A stretch of DNA of 64,000 nt from an uncultured Pelagibacteraceae bacterium (GTDB lineage: Bacteria > Pseudomonadota > Alphaproteobacteria > Pelagibacterales > Pelagibacteraceae): NCBI GenBank assembly GCA_902555065.1, contig CACDQQ010000003.1:1-64000 (forward strand), given 5' to 3'. Of the stretch, positions 34,741-44,443 are shown piece after piece. The translations under genes and the position numbers were made by a program. Position 1 is the first letter of the stretch; the number at the start of each line of letters is the position of its first letter. The notes below the pieces were generated by a model. That model was given only the letters and a program-made list of their open reading frames with translations, ran no database searches and had not been told where the DNA came from.

Positions 34741-36774
34741 ATGCTAAAAAAAAAGAAAGCAAAAAAAGTTAGAAAAAAGATTAAAAAGAAATCTAAAAAA
34801 AAAAAGATTAAAAAGAAATCTATAACTTCAAAAGTAGAAAAAGAATTAATCTATAAAACAAAGAAAGACTGGATTAATAAAGCTCTCGTAAATAAATCGC
34901 AATATGAAAAAAAATATAAGTCTTCTATAAAGGATAATGATGGATTTTGGAAAAAAGAAGGAAAAAGAATTAATTGGATAAAGCCATACACAAAGATCAA
35001 AGATGTAAAGTACAGTAGTTCCGATGTAAGAATTAAATGGTTTTATGATGGAACATTAAACGCTTCAGCCAATTGTATAGATAGACATTTAAAAAAGAAT
35101 AAAGACAAGACTGCTATAATTTGGGTTGGTGATGATCCAAAAGTACAAAAGAAAATATCATACAAAGAATTACACAAAGAAGTTTCAAAGGCAGCTAATG
35201 GTTTGAAAGAACTCGGTGTAAAAAAGGGTGATCGTGTAACAATTTATTTAACAATGATACCTGAATTAGCTTATACAATGTTGGCTTGTGCAAGAATAGG
35301 AGCAGTTCATTCGATAATCTTTGGAGGATTTTCTCCAGATAGTATTTCTGGAAGAATAAATGACTGTGAGTCTGATTACTTAATAACCGCAGATGAAGGT
35401 GTTCGGGGAGGAAAAATTATTCCTCTAAAATCAATCGCTGATGAGGCTTTAGTAAATTGCCCAAATGTAAAAAAATGTGTTGTTGTTAAAAGAACGGGCA
35501 ATAGAATAAATTGGGATGAAAGAAGAGATGTTTGGTACCACGAATTGACAAAAAAAGTTTCAAACAAATGTGAACCCGAAGAAATGAATGCAGAAGATCC
35601 TTTATTTATTTTGTATACATCGGGATCAACGGGGAAACCAAAAGGGGTTATGCATACGACTGGTGGGTATATGGTTTATGCATCAATGACCCATCAATAT
35701 ATATTCAATTATAAACCTAAAGATATTTATTGGTGTACAGCTGACATTGGTTGGGTAACTGGTCATAGCTATATTATTTATGGACCATTATCAAATGGTG
35801 CAACAACAATAATGTTTGAAGGAATTCCAACTTTTCCTGATAGTTCAAGATGGTGGCAAATCGTTGATAAATATAAAGTAAACATTTTTTATACAGCCCC
35901 AACTGCAATTAGAGCTTTAATGAGAGAAGGTGATAAGCCTGTTAAAAAAACGTCAAGAAAATCTTTGAAATTATTAGGAACAGTAGGAGAGCCAATCAAT
36001 CCAGAAGCGTGGGAATGGTATTATAAAACAGTTGGAGATTCTAACTGTCCAATTGTCGATACTTGGTGGCAAACAGAAACAGGAGGAATATTAATAAGTC
36101 CACAAACAGGTGCTATTAATTTAAAACCTGGATCAGCTACTAAACCTTTCTATGGTATTAAACCAGTGATAGTAGATAAAAATGGAAAAACTTTAAAGGG
36201 TGAGGCAGAGGGACGTTTATGTATTGCACAGTCATGGCCTGGCCAAATGAGAACAGTGTATGGAGATCACCAAAGATTTATAGACACCTATTTCTCACAA
36301 TTTGATGGAAAATATTTCACAGGTGATGGGTGTCGTAGAGATAAAGACGGATATTATTGGATTACTGGAAGAGTTGACGATGTAATTATTGTATCGGGTC
36401 ATAATTTGGGAACTGCTGAAATAGAGAGTGCCTTTGTTGCCCATCCTAAAGTTGCTGAGGCAGCAGTTGTAGGATATCCTCATGATATTAAAGGAAACGG
36501 TTTATATTGTTATGTCACATTGAATGTAGGAGAAAAATCTACACTTGATTTAGAGAGAGATCTAAAACTTTGGGTTCGAAAACAAATTGGTCCAATAGCT
36601 ACACCAGATTTAATACAATTTTCACCAGGTCTTCCGAAAACTAGATCGGGTAAGATTATGAGAAGAATTCTTAGAAAAATTGCAGCAAATGAACATGATC
36701 AATTAGGTGATACAACTACTTTAGCCGATCCTAGTGTAGTAAAAAGTTTAGTTGAAAATAGAAAAAATACTTAA
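34741..36774 (+). CDS. acsA: Acetyl-CoA synthetase with poly-lysine leader
   Basis: 677 aa. The body (about 45-670) is a normal AMP-forming acetate-CoA ligase: [37 protein letters not shown] (P-loop), [35 protein letters not shown] and [10 protein letters not shown] with the acetylatable catalytic Lys. The first 27 residues carry 19 Lys/Arg and no other feature; no Met follows until deep in the fold, so the leader appears genuine. It converts acetate to acetyl-CoA. Its stop overlaps the convergent hypothetical gene by 4 bp. Confidence 0.95.
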   Translation: MLKKKKAKKVRKKIKKKSKKKKIKKKSITSKVEKELIYKTKKDWINKALVNKSQYEKKYKSSIKDNDGFWKKEGKRINWIKPYTKIKDVKYSSSDVRIKWFYDGTLNASANCIDRHLKKNKDKTAIIWVGDDPKVQKKISYKELHKEVSKAANGLKELGVKKGDRVTIYLTMIPELAYTMLACARIGAVHSIIFGGFSPDSISGRINDCESDYLITADEGVRGGKIIPLKSIADEALVNCPNVKKCVVVKRTGNRINWDERRDVWYHELTKKVSNKCEPEEMNAEDPLFILYTSGSTGKPKGVMHTTGGYMVYASMTHQYIFNYKPKDIYWCTADIGWVTGHSYIIYGPLSNGATTIMFEGIPTFPDSSRWWQIVDKYKVNIFYTAPTAIRALMREGDKPVKKTSRKSLKLLGTVGEPINPEAWEWYYKTVGDSNCPIVDTWWQTETGGILISPQTGAINLKPGSATKPFYGIKPVIVDKNGKTLKGEAEGRLCIAQSWPGQMRTVYGDHQRFIDTYFSQFDGKYFTGDGCRRDKDGYYWITGRVDDVIIVSGHNLGTAEIESAFVAHPKVAEAAVVGYPHDIKGNGLYCYVTLNVGEKSTLDLERDLKLWVRKQIGPIATPDLIQFSPGLPKTRSGKIMRRILRKIAANEHDQLGDTTTLADPSVVKSLVENRKNT

Positions 36775-37400
36775 AAATTTATTAGTTCAATAAATTCCTT
36801 TTTAACATTATCCCATTTCAGGATCATAGAATTTAAAACTATTTTCTTGTCTAAAGATTTTAACTCTTCAGCTATTGGTGACCATTCATATAAAGACAAA
36901 GCACTTGTGTTAAATGGTAATGATTCATGATATTCGCTCCAATTAATTTTTTCATATCTTTCAAGAAATTTTTTTTTTGCATTTTCATATACTTCCTTTG
37001 GCATTTCATTTTTCTGAAGTTCATTATCCAAAATTTCAAAATAAATTTCATTTGCTTTTTCAGTATCATGTTGATTTCTGATATTTTTTAAAAAAGAGAT
37101 CGTATAAAAAGTTAAATCCTGTAATGCAGTTGAGTAAATATTCCATTTAGCTTTGTTTATCGATCCTAAAAATATTTCATCTTCAAACATCAATACATAT
37201 TTTGCCCCCATTCTAGTTTTCAAATATCCATAAAGAGTTACTTGACTTACCCATGCAGATTTTTTTTGAATGAATTCTTTTAAATCGGAATAATTTTCGA
37301 TTTTTTTTGTTTTTTTGAAATATTTTAAGAATGGAATAAAATATTCCTTTAAATACTCAAATTTTAAATCTTTGAGCTTTAATTTATATTTAATGCCCAT
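36771..37400 (-). CDS. Conserved alphaproteobacterial protein of unknown function
   Basis: 209 aa, soluble, helical, without signal peptide. It contains [21 protein letters not shown] and [19 protein letters not shown], which I recall as a conserved core in alphaproteobacterial hypotheticals near acs or symporter genes, with no known activity. It overlaps the acs stop by 4 bp convergently and is divergent from the DUF4212/symporter operon across 111 bp. Confidence 0.65.
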   Translation of the reverse strand: MGIKYKLKLKDLKFEYLKEYFIPFLKYFKKTKKIENYSDLKEFIQKKSAWVSQVTLYGYLKTRMGAKYVLMFEDEIFLGSINKAKWNIYSTALQDLTFYTISFLKNIRNQHDTEKANEIYFEILDNELQKNEMPKEVYENAKKKFLERYEKINWSEYHESLPFNTSALSLYEWSPIAEELKSLDKKIVLNSMILKWDNVKKEFIELINF

Positions 37401-37449
37401 TTAGAACCGATATTACAACTTTTACTATAAATATATGCCATTTTTTACC

Positions 37450-37503
37450 CTTTAAATATCACTTTAAATGAGTATGAATTATATCTTTAACCTATAGGGA
37501 GGA
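37450..37503 (+). promoter_or_regulatory. Leader of the symporter operon: 8-bp direct repeat and strong RBS
   Basis: CTTTAAAT occurs at 37450-37457 and again at 37462-37469, a 12-bp period that could be an operator or chance in AT-rich DNA. GGGAGG at 37498-37503 lies 8 nt before the ATG at 37512, one of the few strong Shine-Dalgarno sites here. Confidence 0.4.
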
Positions 37504-37511
37504 TTAAAATA

Positions 37512-37769
37512 ATGTCAAACAAAGAAAAGCACTGGGAAAAAACCAAAGGATTAATGATTATTACATTAATTATTTGGTTTGTTTTCGGTTATCTGATCTT
37601 CATGTTTGGTTCTGACCTAAACACTTCAAGTTTTATGGGATATCCATTAGCGTATTACATGTGTGCGCAAGGTTCCATCATTGCATTTGTGGTCCTTATT
37701 TTTTGGTTTGCAAATAGACAGGAAAAAATCGATGAAGAGTTTGGTTTTACCGAAAAGGAGGATGATTAA
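37512..37769 (+). CDS. DUF4212 small symporter subunit
   Basis: 85 aa with two membrane helices (about 14-35 and 50-68) and a basic start HWEKTKGLMI, plus the family's FANRQEKIDEEFGF tail. DUF4212 proteins are the small partner encoded directly upstream of VC_2705-type sodium:solute symporters. Strong ribosome site GGGAGG upstream; the gene shares TAATG with the symporter start, so the two are coupled. Confidence 0.92.
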   Translation: MSNKEKHWEKTKGLMIITLIIWFVFGYLIFMFGSDLNTSSFMGYPLAYYMCAQGSIIAFVVLIFWFANRQEKIDEEFGFTEKEDD

Positions 37770-39607
37770 TGTTTAAAGGCAATTTTATTGACAACCTACC
37801 AAAAATTTACGGAACATATACTGGGGGCTTCTTTATATTCATCATTTTGATGGCAATAGCAGAGCAAGCAGGTATGACCGCAAAAACAATTGGTATTTTG
37901 TTTGTCGCCTTTACAGTTTGTATATATGCCATAATTGGATATCTATCTAGAACTGTACAGGTCGACGCTTATTATGTTGCTGGAAGACAGGTACCAACAG
38001 TATTTAACGGAATGGCGACTGCAGCTGACTGGATGTCAGGTGCTTCATTCGTTGCAATGGCTGGTGGTATTTACTTTGGTGGTTATACTTATATGGCTTT
38101 CTTAGTCGGATGGACTGGGGGATACGTTTTAGTATCATCACTTTTAGCACCATACTTAAGAAAATTTGGATGTTATACTGTGCCAGATTTCATTGGAACA
38201 AGATATGGCGGAAACTTCGCAAGGTTCTGTGCCGTAGTTGTTTTAACATTGGCATCTTTCACTTATGTAACAGCTCAAATTAACGCAACAGGAACAATCG
38301 CATCAAGAGCACTAAGTATTCCATTTGAATTAGGAGTTTGGGTTGGACTAGTAAGTATTTTACTTTGTTCAATGCTAGGCGGAATGAGAGCGGTAACTTG
38401 GACACAGGTTGCTCAATACATAGTATTGATTATTGCTTATCTAATTCCAGTATTCTGGATTAGTAACAAATCAGGATTTGGTTTCTTTCCACACTTTATG
38501 TTAGGTGAGGAAGTAGCTAGATTAGGTGCACTTGAATCGCAATTTGGATTAGTTAAAAATGCTGCTGCAGATATTAAAGCTGCAGGTGTACCAGGTGGTC
38601 TAAAATCTATCGCTGTATCACACGCAGGTGTGCCAGAAGGTGGAATGGCTGCATGGAAGTTTATTTCATTAGCACTATGTATGATGGTAGGAACAGCTTC
38701 TTTACCACACATTTTAATGAGATACTTCACTACTCCAAGTGTTAAAGCTGCAAGAAAATCAGTGGCATGGTCACTATTCTTTATTGCATTGCTTTATACT
38801 TCAGCGCCAATGCTTGCAACATTATCCAAAATCTCACTAATAGATCCAAACTTACCAACAGGTATTATTGGAAAACCAATTGCTGAAATTATGCAAATTG
38901 AGTGGGTAAATGCTTGGATTAATGTAAAACAAGCCTTCATAGCAGACTTTAACGGAGATGGTATTCTTCAGTTAAATGAATGGTTTATGAGAGGTGACGT
39001 AGTTGTACTAGCAACTCCTGAAGTTGCTGGATTACCATACGTAATCTCTGGACTAGTTGCTGCAGGAGGAATGGCTGCTGCGATGTCAACTGCTGATGGT
39101 CTAATTCTTGCTATCGCTAACGCTTTATCACATGATATTTATTACAAAATCATTGATCCAAAAGCGGATGTAAGAAAAAGATTGTTAGTTGCTAGAGCAC
39201 TTCTAATAGTTATTGGTGCCGCTGGAGCATATATTGCATCGATGAGGATCACTAGTATCCTTGGTGCAGTTGCTTGGGCATTTGACTTTGCAATGTCGGG
39301 ATTGTTCTTCCCATTAATACTTGGTGTATGGTGGAAGAGAGCAACAAGACAAGGAGCAATAGCAGGTATGATAGCAGGTCTTGCATCAGGAACGGCTTAT
39401 CTAATTTATGTGTATCCTAAGTTTATGGGTAACGCACCTTGGTTAGGTATTGACCATTTACGTTTCGGTATAATCGGAGCGTCGGTCTGTTTAGTTGTAA
39501 TGGTTGTAGTAAGTTTAATGACTGAAGAACCAGATAAAGCTACACAGCAAATGGTAGACGAAGTTCGTGTTCCATCAGGTAAGACAATACTTGGTAAGCA
39601 ACACTAA
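37769..39607 (+). CDS. Sodium:solute symporter, VC_2705/ActP type
   Basis: 612 aa with about 13 membrane helices and SSS-family motifs AYYVAGRQVPTVFNGMATAADW, GWTGGYVL, YTVPDFIGTRYGG and SGLVAAGGMAAAMSTADGL, given here in part. It belongs to the acetate/pyruvate-type group that partners DUF4212. Proximity to acs suggests a short-chain monocarboxylate substrate, by inference. An extramembrane loop between helices holds DFNGDGILQLNE (393-404), a textbook EF-hand calcium loop. AGGAGG at 37756-37761 precedes the start. The gene uses more G/C-ending codons than its neighbours and ends in a strong terminator. Confidence 0.92.
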   Translation: MFKGNFIDNLPKIYGTYTGGFFIFIILMAIAEQAGMTAKTIGILFVAFTVCIYAIIGYLSRTVQVDAYYVAGRQVPTVFNGMATAADWMSGASFVAMAGGIYFGGYTYMAFLVGWTGGYVLVSSLLAPYLRKFGCYTVPDFIGTRYGGNFARFCAVVVLTLASFTYVTAQINATGTIASRALSIPFELGVWVGLVSILLCSMLGGMRAVTWTQVAQYIVLIIAYLIPVFWISNKSGFGFFPHFMLGEEVARLGALESQFGLVKNAAADIKAAGVPGGLKSIAVSHAGVPEGGMAAWKFISLALCMMVGTASLPHILMRYFTTPSVKAARKSVAWSLFFIALLYTSAPMLATLSKISLIDPNLPTGIIGKPIAEIMQIEWVNAWINVKQAFIADFNGDGILQLNEWFMRGDVVVLATPEVAGLPYVISGLVAAGGMAAAMSTADGLILAIANALSHDIYYKIIDPKADVRKRLLVARALLIVIGAAGAYIASMRITSILGAVAWAFDFAMSGLFFPLILGVWWKRATRQGAIAGMIAGLASGTAYLIYVYPKFMGNAPWLGIDHLRFGIIGASVCLVVMVVVSLMTEEPDKATQQMVDEVRVPSGKTILGKQH

Positions 39608-39615
39608 ATTAAACT

Positions 39616-39646
39616 TTTTGGGGGCGGTATCCGCCCCCATTTTTTT
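39616..39646 (+). terminator. Intrinsic terminator of the symporter operon
   Basis: A perfect GC-rich hairpin, GGGGGCGG (39620-39627), loop TAT, CCGCCCCC (39631-39638), extended by a T-A pair and followed by seven T (39640-39646). It starts 12 bp past the symporter stop. It is the only hairpin-plus-U-tract of this strength that I found in the window. Confidence 0.93.
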
Positions 39647-39653
39647 CAGATAA

Positions 39654-39989
39654 ATGCCTTTATATATTTTAGTTATAGACTACATTTTAGGTATCATTAT
39701 GTGGACTTTAATTGGAAGATCTGCAATGAACATTTTTCAAAAAGAAGATTCTGAATTCTTTTTTATGAAAGTATTTGTAAAATACACAAATCCAATTATT
39801 AAAATTTTTAAATTCATAACTCCTAGTTTCATTATAGGACCATTAGTTCCACTTTATGTAGCGTGGTTTTTTTATATGTTTAGATTTTATTTAATGCCTT
39901 ATTTAATGGGTTATTCTGTTATGGGAATGTTATCGTTTCCATTAGAAAGTGAAATAGCTGCGGAAATTTATAAAATATTTGGTAAATAA
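39654..39989 (+). CDS. YggT-like membrane protein
   Basis: 111 aa with two to three membrane helices and a central VKYTNPIIKIFKFITPSFI element that recalls the YggT amphipathic core (NPxx...ITP). The N-terminal DYILGIIMWTLIGRSAMNIF resembles alphaproteobacterial proteins placed beside VC_2705 symporters. It begins 8 bp after the terminator T-run, so it may depend on read-through or its own promoter. Role unknown. Confidence 0.65.
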   Translation: MPLYILVIDYILGIIMWTLIGRSAMNIFQKEDSEFFFMKVFVKYTNPIIKIFKFITPSFIIGPLVPLYVAWFFYMFRFYLMPYLMGYSVMGMLSFPLESEIAAEIYKIFGK

Positions 39990-40036
39990 TAATTCAAATA
40001 TATTCAAAAATTGATAGTACTAGTTTTTATTTATTA

Positions 40037-40696
40037 ATGAAAAATATACAAATTTCGCCTTCAATACTTTCTGCAGATTTTAGCCAATTAGGTGAGGAAA
40101 TTAAAAGATTAGAAGATGGTGGCGCTGACTTAATTCATGTCGATGTAATGGATGGACATTTTGTTCCCAATATTACAATTGGTCCCCCAGTGATAAAAAC
40201 ACTCAGAAATTATACAAAATTACCTTTTGATGTACATTTAATGATCTCACCAGTTCATAAATATATAAAAAATTTTGCTGAAGCAGGATCTGATATAATA
40301 ACAATTCACCCTGAAGCAACCGACAATTTGATTGAATCAATTCATCTTATAAAACAATTAAAGAAAAAAGTAGGCATATCTTTAAATCCAAATACGGAAG
40401 TAAGCGTCATTGAAAAATTATTAAAAGAAATAGATTTAGTTTTAATTATGAGTGTATATCCTGGTTTTGGTGGTCAAAAATTTATACCAGAAGTCATTGA
40501 TAAAATTAAAAAACTATATCAAATAAAAAAAGATAATAACTTAAAATTTGATATTGAAGTTGATGGTGGAATAAATTTCTCTAATTCAAAAGAGGTTATA
40601 TCAGCAGGAGCAAATATATTAGTTTCTGGAACAACAATATTCAAAGAAAACAATGGTGATATAAAAAAAAATATAGAAACTCTAAAATCAATGTAA
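40037..40696 (+). CDS. rpe: Ribulose-phosphate 3-epimerase
   Basis: 219 aa TIM barrel of normal length. Signatures: PSILSADFSQLGEEI, HVDVMDGHFVPNITIGP with metal His/Asp, LMISPVHKY, IMSVYPGFGGQKFIP and the phosphate site EVDGGINFSN...SGTTIF. It interconverts ribulose-5-P and xylulose-5-P in the pentose phosphate pathway. rpe, heparinase-like and purH genes follow each other with a 1-bp gap and a 25-bp overlap, an arrangement I recall from other alphaproteobacteria. Confidence 0.97.
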   Translation: MKNIQISPSILSADFSQLGEEIKRLEDGGADLIHVDVMDGHFVPNITIGPPVIKTLRNYTKLPFDVHLMISPVHKYIKNFAEAGSDIITIHPEATDNLIESIHLIKQLKKKVGISLNPNTEVSVIEKLLKEIDLVLIMSVYPGFGGQKFIPEVIDKIKKLYQIKKDNNLKFDIEVDGGINFSNSKEVISAGANILVSGTTIFKENNGDIKKNIETLKSM

Positions 40697-40697
40697 G

Positions 40698-42323
40698 ATG
40701 TATTTAAAAAATTCTTTAATTTTAATAAATGAATTTTTTTACTACACTAAAAATCAAATAAGAAATTTATACTTAAAATCAAGGTTTTATAATAATAAAA
40801 TTTCAAAAATTGAGATAAGCAACATTTCCTATAGACCAAGTCTAAGTATTTTAAGCTGCTTGGTTAAATATGATAAAAAAAAAATTAAAATTGAAGAATT
40901 GGATAAAGATAATATTTGGGAAAATGAATTATTAATTAGTAATAACCTCAATAAACTAAATAATTTTTATTGGTTATTTAGTATCGATTTAAAATCTTCT
41001 CCAAGTATTACACAATCAATAATAACAAAATGGATTGAAAAAAATCAAAGTTATAATTCATTAACATGGCAAACAGATATTTTATCAAAGAGAATAATAT
41101 CTTGGATTGCAAACTCTAAATTATCTTATGATGAAAGTGATACTAAATATAAAAATAAATTTAATTTTTCTGTAAATAAACAGATTAATCATTTAATAAA
41201 TGAAATAAGTAAATCTCGATCTGTTAATGATAAATTATTAGGCTGTATAGCAATAATAATTACAGGATTATCATACGCAAATGAAAAATTTTTAAATTAT
41301 GGATTAGAATTACTGAGAAAAATTATTATTAATTCTTTTGACGATGAGTATTTTCCAAAAACGAGAAGTATCAGGCAATTAAATTTTTATTTAAAATATT
41401 TTATTCTTGTTAGAGAATTATTAAAGGAATCTTTTAATGATATACCTGAGTACCTTGATGAAATAATTTTCTATCTAGGAAAATCTTATTCTGTTTTTTC
41501 TAAAATCGAACAAAGTTTACTATTCAATGGGAATCATCAAAATGATTTAAAGGAATTTAATAAATATCTTTCGCTTTATAAATATAAGTTTGAAAATTCA
41601 AATAATGAAGTAGGAGGATATGCCATTTTAAAAAACAAAAATTGTATTCTTGCAATGGATGTTGGAAATTCACCCCAAAAAGCTTTTTCACATAACTATC
41701 AAAGTGGAGCTCTTTCATTTGAATTCTTCTATAAAGATAAAAAACTTATTTCAAATTCTGGTTACTTTCAGGATTATAAAAACAAATTAAATCTAATTTC
41801 AAAATCTACTGCCGCTCATTCAGCACTTATAATTGATAATCATTCAAGTTGTTCATTTAGAAGCAATGGAAAATATAAAACATTAGAAAACGGTTTAAAA
41901 ATTAGTGATAAAAATATTGTTAATGAAAAAAACTATTGGTTAATGAAAGCATCTCATAATGGCTTTTTAAAAAAATTTGGAATTTTATATGAAAGATCTT
42001 TGGAATATTTCGTTGAAAAAAATAAATTGATAGGAACTGATAAAATAATTTCAAAAAACAAGTTAGAAACAAAAAAATATGATATTAGATTTCATATGGA
42101 ACCAGGTGTTAAATTGACAAAAACTCTAGATAACAAAACTATACTAATTGAAATTGAAAACTCTGGATGGAAATTTTCAACTAACTGCGAGATTATAAAT
42201 ATTGAATCGGGTATATATTTCGGTAATAAAAATGTTACTAGTGATAATCAGAATATATGTTTATCAGGTAAAATAAAAGATATAACTCAGGAAATTAAAT
42301 GGGTATTCGAAAAAATACAATAA
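40698..42323 (+). CDS. Heparinase II/III family protein
   Basis: 541 aa without an obvious signal peptide. An N-terminal alpha-toroid part (about 60-285, WQTDILSKRIISWI, QLNFYLKYFILVRELL) is followed by a beta-sandwich heparinase II/III-like domain (about 300-530): YAILKNKNCILAMDVG, HNYQSGALSFEFFY and STAAHSALIIDN. The family covers polysaccharide lyases; the alphaproteobacterial version beside purH has no proven substrate. Its 3' end overlaps purH by 25 bp. Confidence 0.82.
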   Translation: MYLKNSLILINEFFYYTKNQIRNLYLKSRFYNNKISKIEISNISYRPSLSILSCLVKYDKKKIKIEELDKDNIWENELLISNNLNKLNNFYWLFSIDLKSSPSITQSIITKWIEKNQSYNSLTWQTDILSKRIISWIANSKLSYDESDTKYKNKFNFSVNKQINHLINEISKSRSVNDKLLGCIAIIITGLSYANEKFLNYGLELLRKIIINSFDDEYFPKTRSIRQLNFYLKYFILVRELLKESFNDIPEYLDEIIFYLGKSYSVFSKIEQSLLFNGNHQNDLKEFNKYLSLYKYKFENSNNEVGGYAILKNKNCILAMDVGNSPQKAFSHNYQSGALSFEFFYKDKKLISNSGYFQDYKNKLNLISKSTAAHSALIIDNHSSCSFRSNGKYKTLENGLKISDKNIVNEKNYWLMKASHNGFLKKFGILYERSLEYFVEKNKLIGTDKIISKNKLETKKYDIRFHMEPGVKLTKTLDNKTILIEIENSGWKFSTNCEIINIESGIYFGNKNVTSDNQNICLSGKIKDITQEIKWVFEKIQ

Positions 42324-43858
42324 AAATTAAGACAGCTTTAATTTCATTGTCAGATAAATCCAATTTAAGGCCATTATTAAATTTACTAAAAAAATATAAA
42401 ATCAAAATAATAAGCTCAGGTGGCACATACAAAAAAATTAAAAGTATGGGTTTTAAATGCTTAGAAGTATCTAAATTTACAAATTCAAAAGAGCTGCTAG
42501 ATGGAAGAGTGAAAACATTGCATCCAAAAATTCATTCTGGGATTTTAAATGTTAGGCAGAATAAAAAGCATCAAAGAGAAATGAAAATTAACAATTATGA
42601 AAATATAGATCTAGTTATTATAAATTTTTATCCATTTGAAAAAGTTTTATTAAGTAATTCTGGTCACAAAAATATAATTGAAAATATAGATATTGGGGGA
42701 CCAACAATGGTTAGAGCAGCTGCAAAAAACTATAATGATGTGGTTATCCTAAGTAACGCAAAACAGTATGGTGATTTAACTATTGAATTAAATAAAAATA
42801 AAGGTTCAACGCATTTAAAATTTAGAGAAAAATTGGCTGAAGAAGCATTTATGGAAACAGCATATTATGAATCAAAAATTTTTAATTATTTCAAAGGTAA
42901 GTCTGAAAACCTTTTCCCAATCAAGAATATATTTTCTGGAAAATTAGTTGAGAAGACAAGATATGGGGAAAACCCTCATCAAAAAGGAGCAATATATTCA
43001 CAAAATAATAAGCAGGAAATTATTCAAATTAGTGGAAAACAACTTAGTTACAACAATTATAACGATCTATATTCTGCCCTAAGTATATCTAAAACTTTAC
43101 CAAAAAATAAAGGTGTGGCAATAATTAAGCATGCTAATCCTTGTGGAGTTTCCATCAATCCAAAAAAAATCAAATCTTTTAAAGAGGCTTTAGAAAGTGA
43201 CCCAATTAGTGCCTATGGTGGAATTGTATCATGTAACTTTAAATTAAATATTAGTTTAGCCAAAGAGATTAATAAAATATTTTTTGAGGTAATAATTGCA
43301 AATGGATTTGACGAAAAATCAGTCAAACTTTTAAAAAAGAAAAAAAACGTAAGGCTAATTGATTCTAGTAAAGTAAATAAAAATTTTAAATTTAATTTTA
43401 TAAATAAATTTAATTCTATTTTAGTTCAAGATCCAGATACTCAACATTTTTCTAAGAAAGATTTTAAAATTGTATCAAAATTAAAACCTACAAATAAAAC
43501 TTTAAATAAGCTTATTTTTGCATTTAATATATGCAGAAGTGTAAAATCGAATGCGATAGTCATTACAAAAGATTACAAGACAATAGGCATAGGCTCTGGT
43601 CAACCAAGTAGGTTAGATAGTTGCAAAATAGCAATTGATAAAATGAAAAAGTTTCAGAAAATGAGCGATCGTGATGAAATCTTAGCAGCATCTGATGCGT
43701 TTTTCCCGTTTGTGGATGGTATAGAAAAATTGGTACAAGCAGGAATTTCAGCAGTAATTCAACCGTCGGGTTCAAAAAATGATAAAGAAATTATTAAATT
43801 TGCTAACCAAACAAATACTATTTTAGTATTTTCGAAAACAAGACACTTTATTCACTAA
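42299..43858 (+). CDS. purH: Bifunctional AICAR transformylase/IMP cyclohydrolase
   Basis: 519 aa, normal length. The cyclohydrolase part has ALISLSDKSNL, SSGGTYKKI, VKTLHPKIHSGIL and NIDIGGPTMVRAAAKN. The transformylase part has RYGENPHQKGAIYS, KHANPCGVSI (catalytic Lys-His), SAYGGIVSCN, GSGQPSRLDSC and DAFFPFVDGIE...IQPSGS. It carries out the last two steps of IMP synthesis and uses formyl-THF supplied through FolD. Its stop abuts the convergent phhB stop. Confidence 0.97.
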   Translation: MGIRKNTIKIKTALISLSDKSNLRPLLNLLKKYKIKIISSGGTYKKIKSMGFKCLEVSKFTNSKELLDGRVKTLHPKIHSGILNVRQNKKHQREMKINNYENIDLVIINFYPFEKVLLSNSGHKNIIENIDIGGPTMVRAAAKNYNDVVILSNAKQYGDLTIELNKNKGSTHLKFREKLAEEAFMETAYYESKIFNYFKGKSENLFPIKNIFSGKLVEKTRYGENPHQKGAIYSQNNKQEIIQISGKQLSYNNYNDLYSALSISKTLPKNKGVAIIKHANPCGVSINPKKIKSFKEALESDPISAYGGIVSCNFKLNISLAKEINKIFFEVIIANGFDEKSVKLLKKKKNVRLIDSSKVNKNFKFNFINKFNSILVQDPDTQHFSKKDFKIVSKLKPTNKTLNKLIFAFNICRSVKSNAIVITKDYKTIGIGSGQPSRLDSCKIAIDKMKKFQKMSDRDEILAASDAFFPFVDGIEKLVQAGISAVIQPSGSKNDKEIIKFANQTNTILVFSKTRHFIH

Positions 43859-44197
43859 TCAATTTATCTTATCTATTTTAGCGGCTAAAATAAAATCACT
43901 CTCAGCAAGACCTTTAATTGCATGTGTAAATATTTTAATTCTTGCGTAACCCCAGCCAAACCATAAATCGGGATGATGTCCTTCTGACTCAGCAATCTCA
44001 CCAACTTTATTGACAAATTCTTGACTTTGTAAAAAGTCGTCAAATTTGAAATTTTTTATTAAATGAAATCCATCAATTTTATCTTCAATGACCTCCCATC
44101 CATCAACTTGTTTTAAATACTTATGAATTTCTTCTGTATTAAAAGGTGGGATGTTTCCTTCACATGGTATACATTTTTTACTTGCTAGTTCACTCAT
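43859..44197 (-). CDS. phhB: 4a-hydroxytetrahydrobiopterin dehydratase
   Basis: 112 aa of the PCD/DCoH fold: FKFDDFLQSQEFVNKVGEIAE is followed by the active-site EGHHPDLWFGWGYARI and the C-terminal GLAESDFILAAKID. It dehydrates carbinolamine pterin after aromatic amino acid hydroxylation, though in bacteria lacking that hydroxylase it may serve molybdopterin or pterin metabolism. No hydroxylase gene is in this window. It is monocistronic, with tRNA-Gly just upstream on the same strand. Confidence 0.92.
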   Translation of the reverse strand: MSELASKKCIPCEGNIPPFNTEEIHKYLKQVDGWEVIEDKIDGFHLIKNFKFDDFLQSQEFVNKVGEIAESEGHHPDLWFGWGYARIKIFTHAIKGLAESDFILAAKIDKIN

Positions 44198-44213
44198 AAT
44201 TTAATTCCTATAA

Positions 44214-44288
44214 TGGAGCGGGCAATGGGACTTGAACCCACGACCTTCTCGTTGGCAACGAGACGCTCTACCACTGAGCTATGCCCGC
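44214..44288 (-). tRNA. tRNA-Gly(GCC)
   Basis: On the minus strand a full cloverleaf can be drawn: acceptor GCGGGCA/TGCCCGC, D arm AGCTCAGTGGTAGAGC, anticodon stem CTCGT/ACGAG around loop TGCCA with anticodon GCC, and T arm with GTTCAAGTC. The discriminator is T and the 3' CCA is encoded (44214-44216). It lies 16 bp upstream of phhB on the same strand. Outside it, 44289-44443 shows only AT-rich sequence and a short GC patch. Confidence 0.97.
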
Positions 44289-44443
44289 TTGTTCTATAAG
44301 CATTGAAACTATTAGCTTTTTTTAAATTAAGCAATAGGCAAAATGTTATAAATTAGAAACGAACTGTGGCCGAAAGTGTAGCCGAGAAGTATAATAATAT
44401 TATAAAGGAGTATCAAAAGATTAATAGTATAATTTAGAATATT

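Noticed and set aside
34741-34830. Frameshift or sequencing artefact in the A-rich start of acs
   Set aside because: The frame is open and continuous into the enzyme, and Lys/Arg codons are mixed with I, S and V, unlike a simple A-run error.
44366-44387. Short GC patch with GGC/GCC pairing near the FkbM gene
   Set aside because: Only three strong pairs; no stable RNA or known motif.
44390-44404. 15-bp inverted repeat TATAATA-A-TATTATA upstream of the FkbM gene
   Set aside because: Pure A/T, expected often in such DNA; no further support as operator or terminator.
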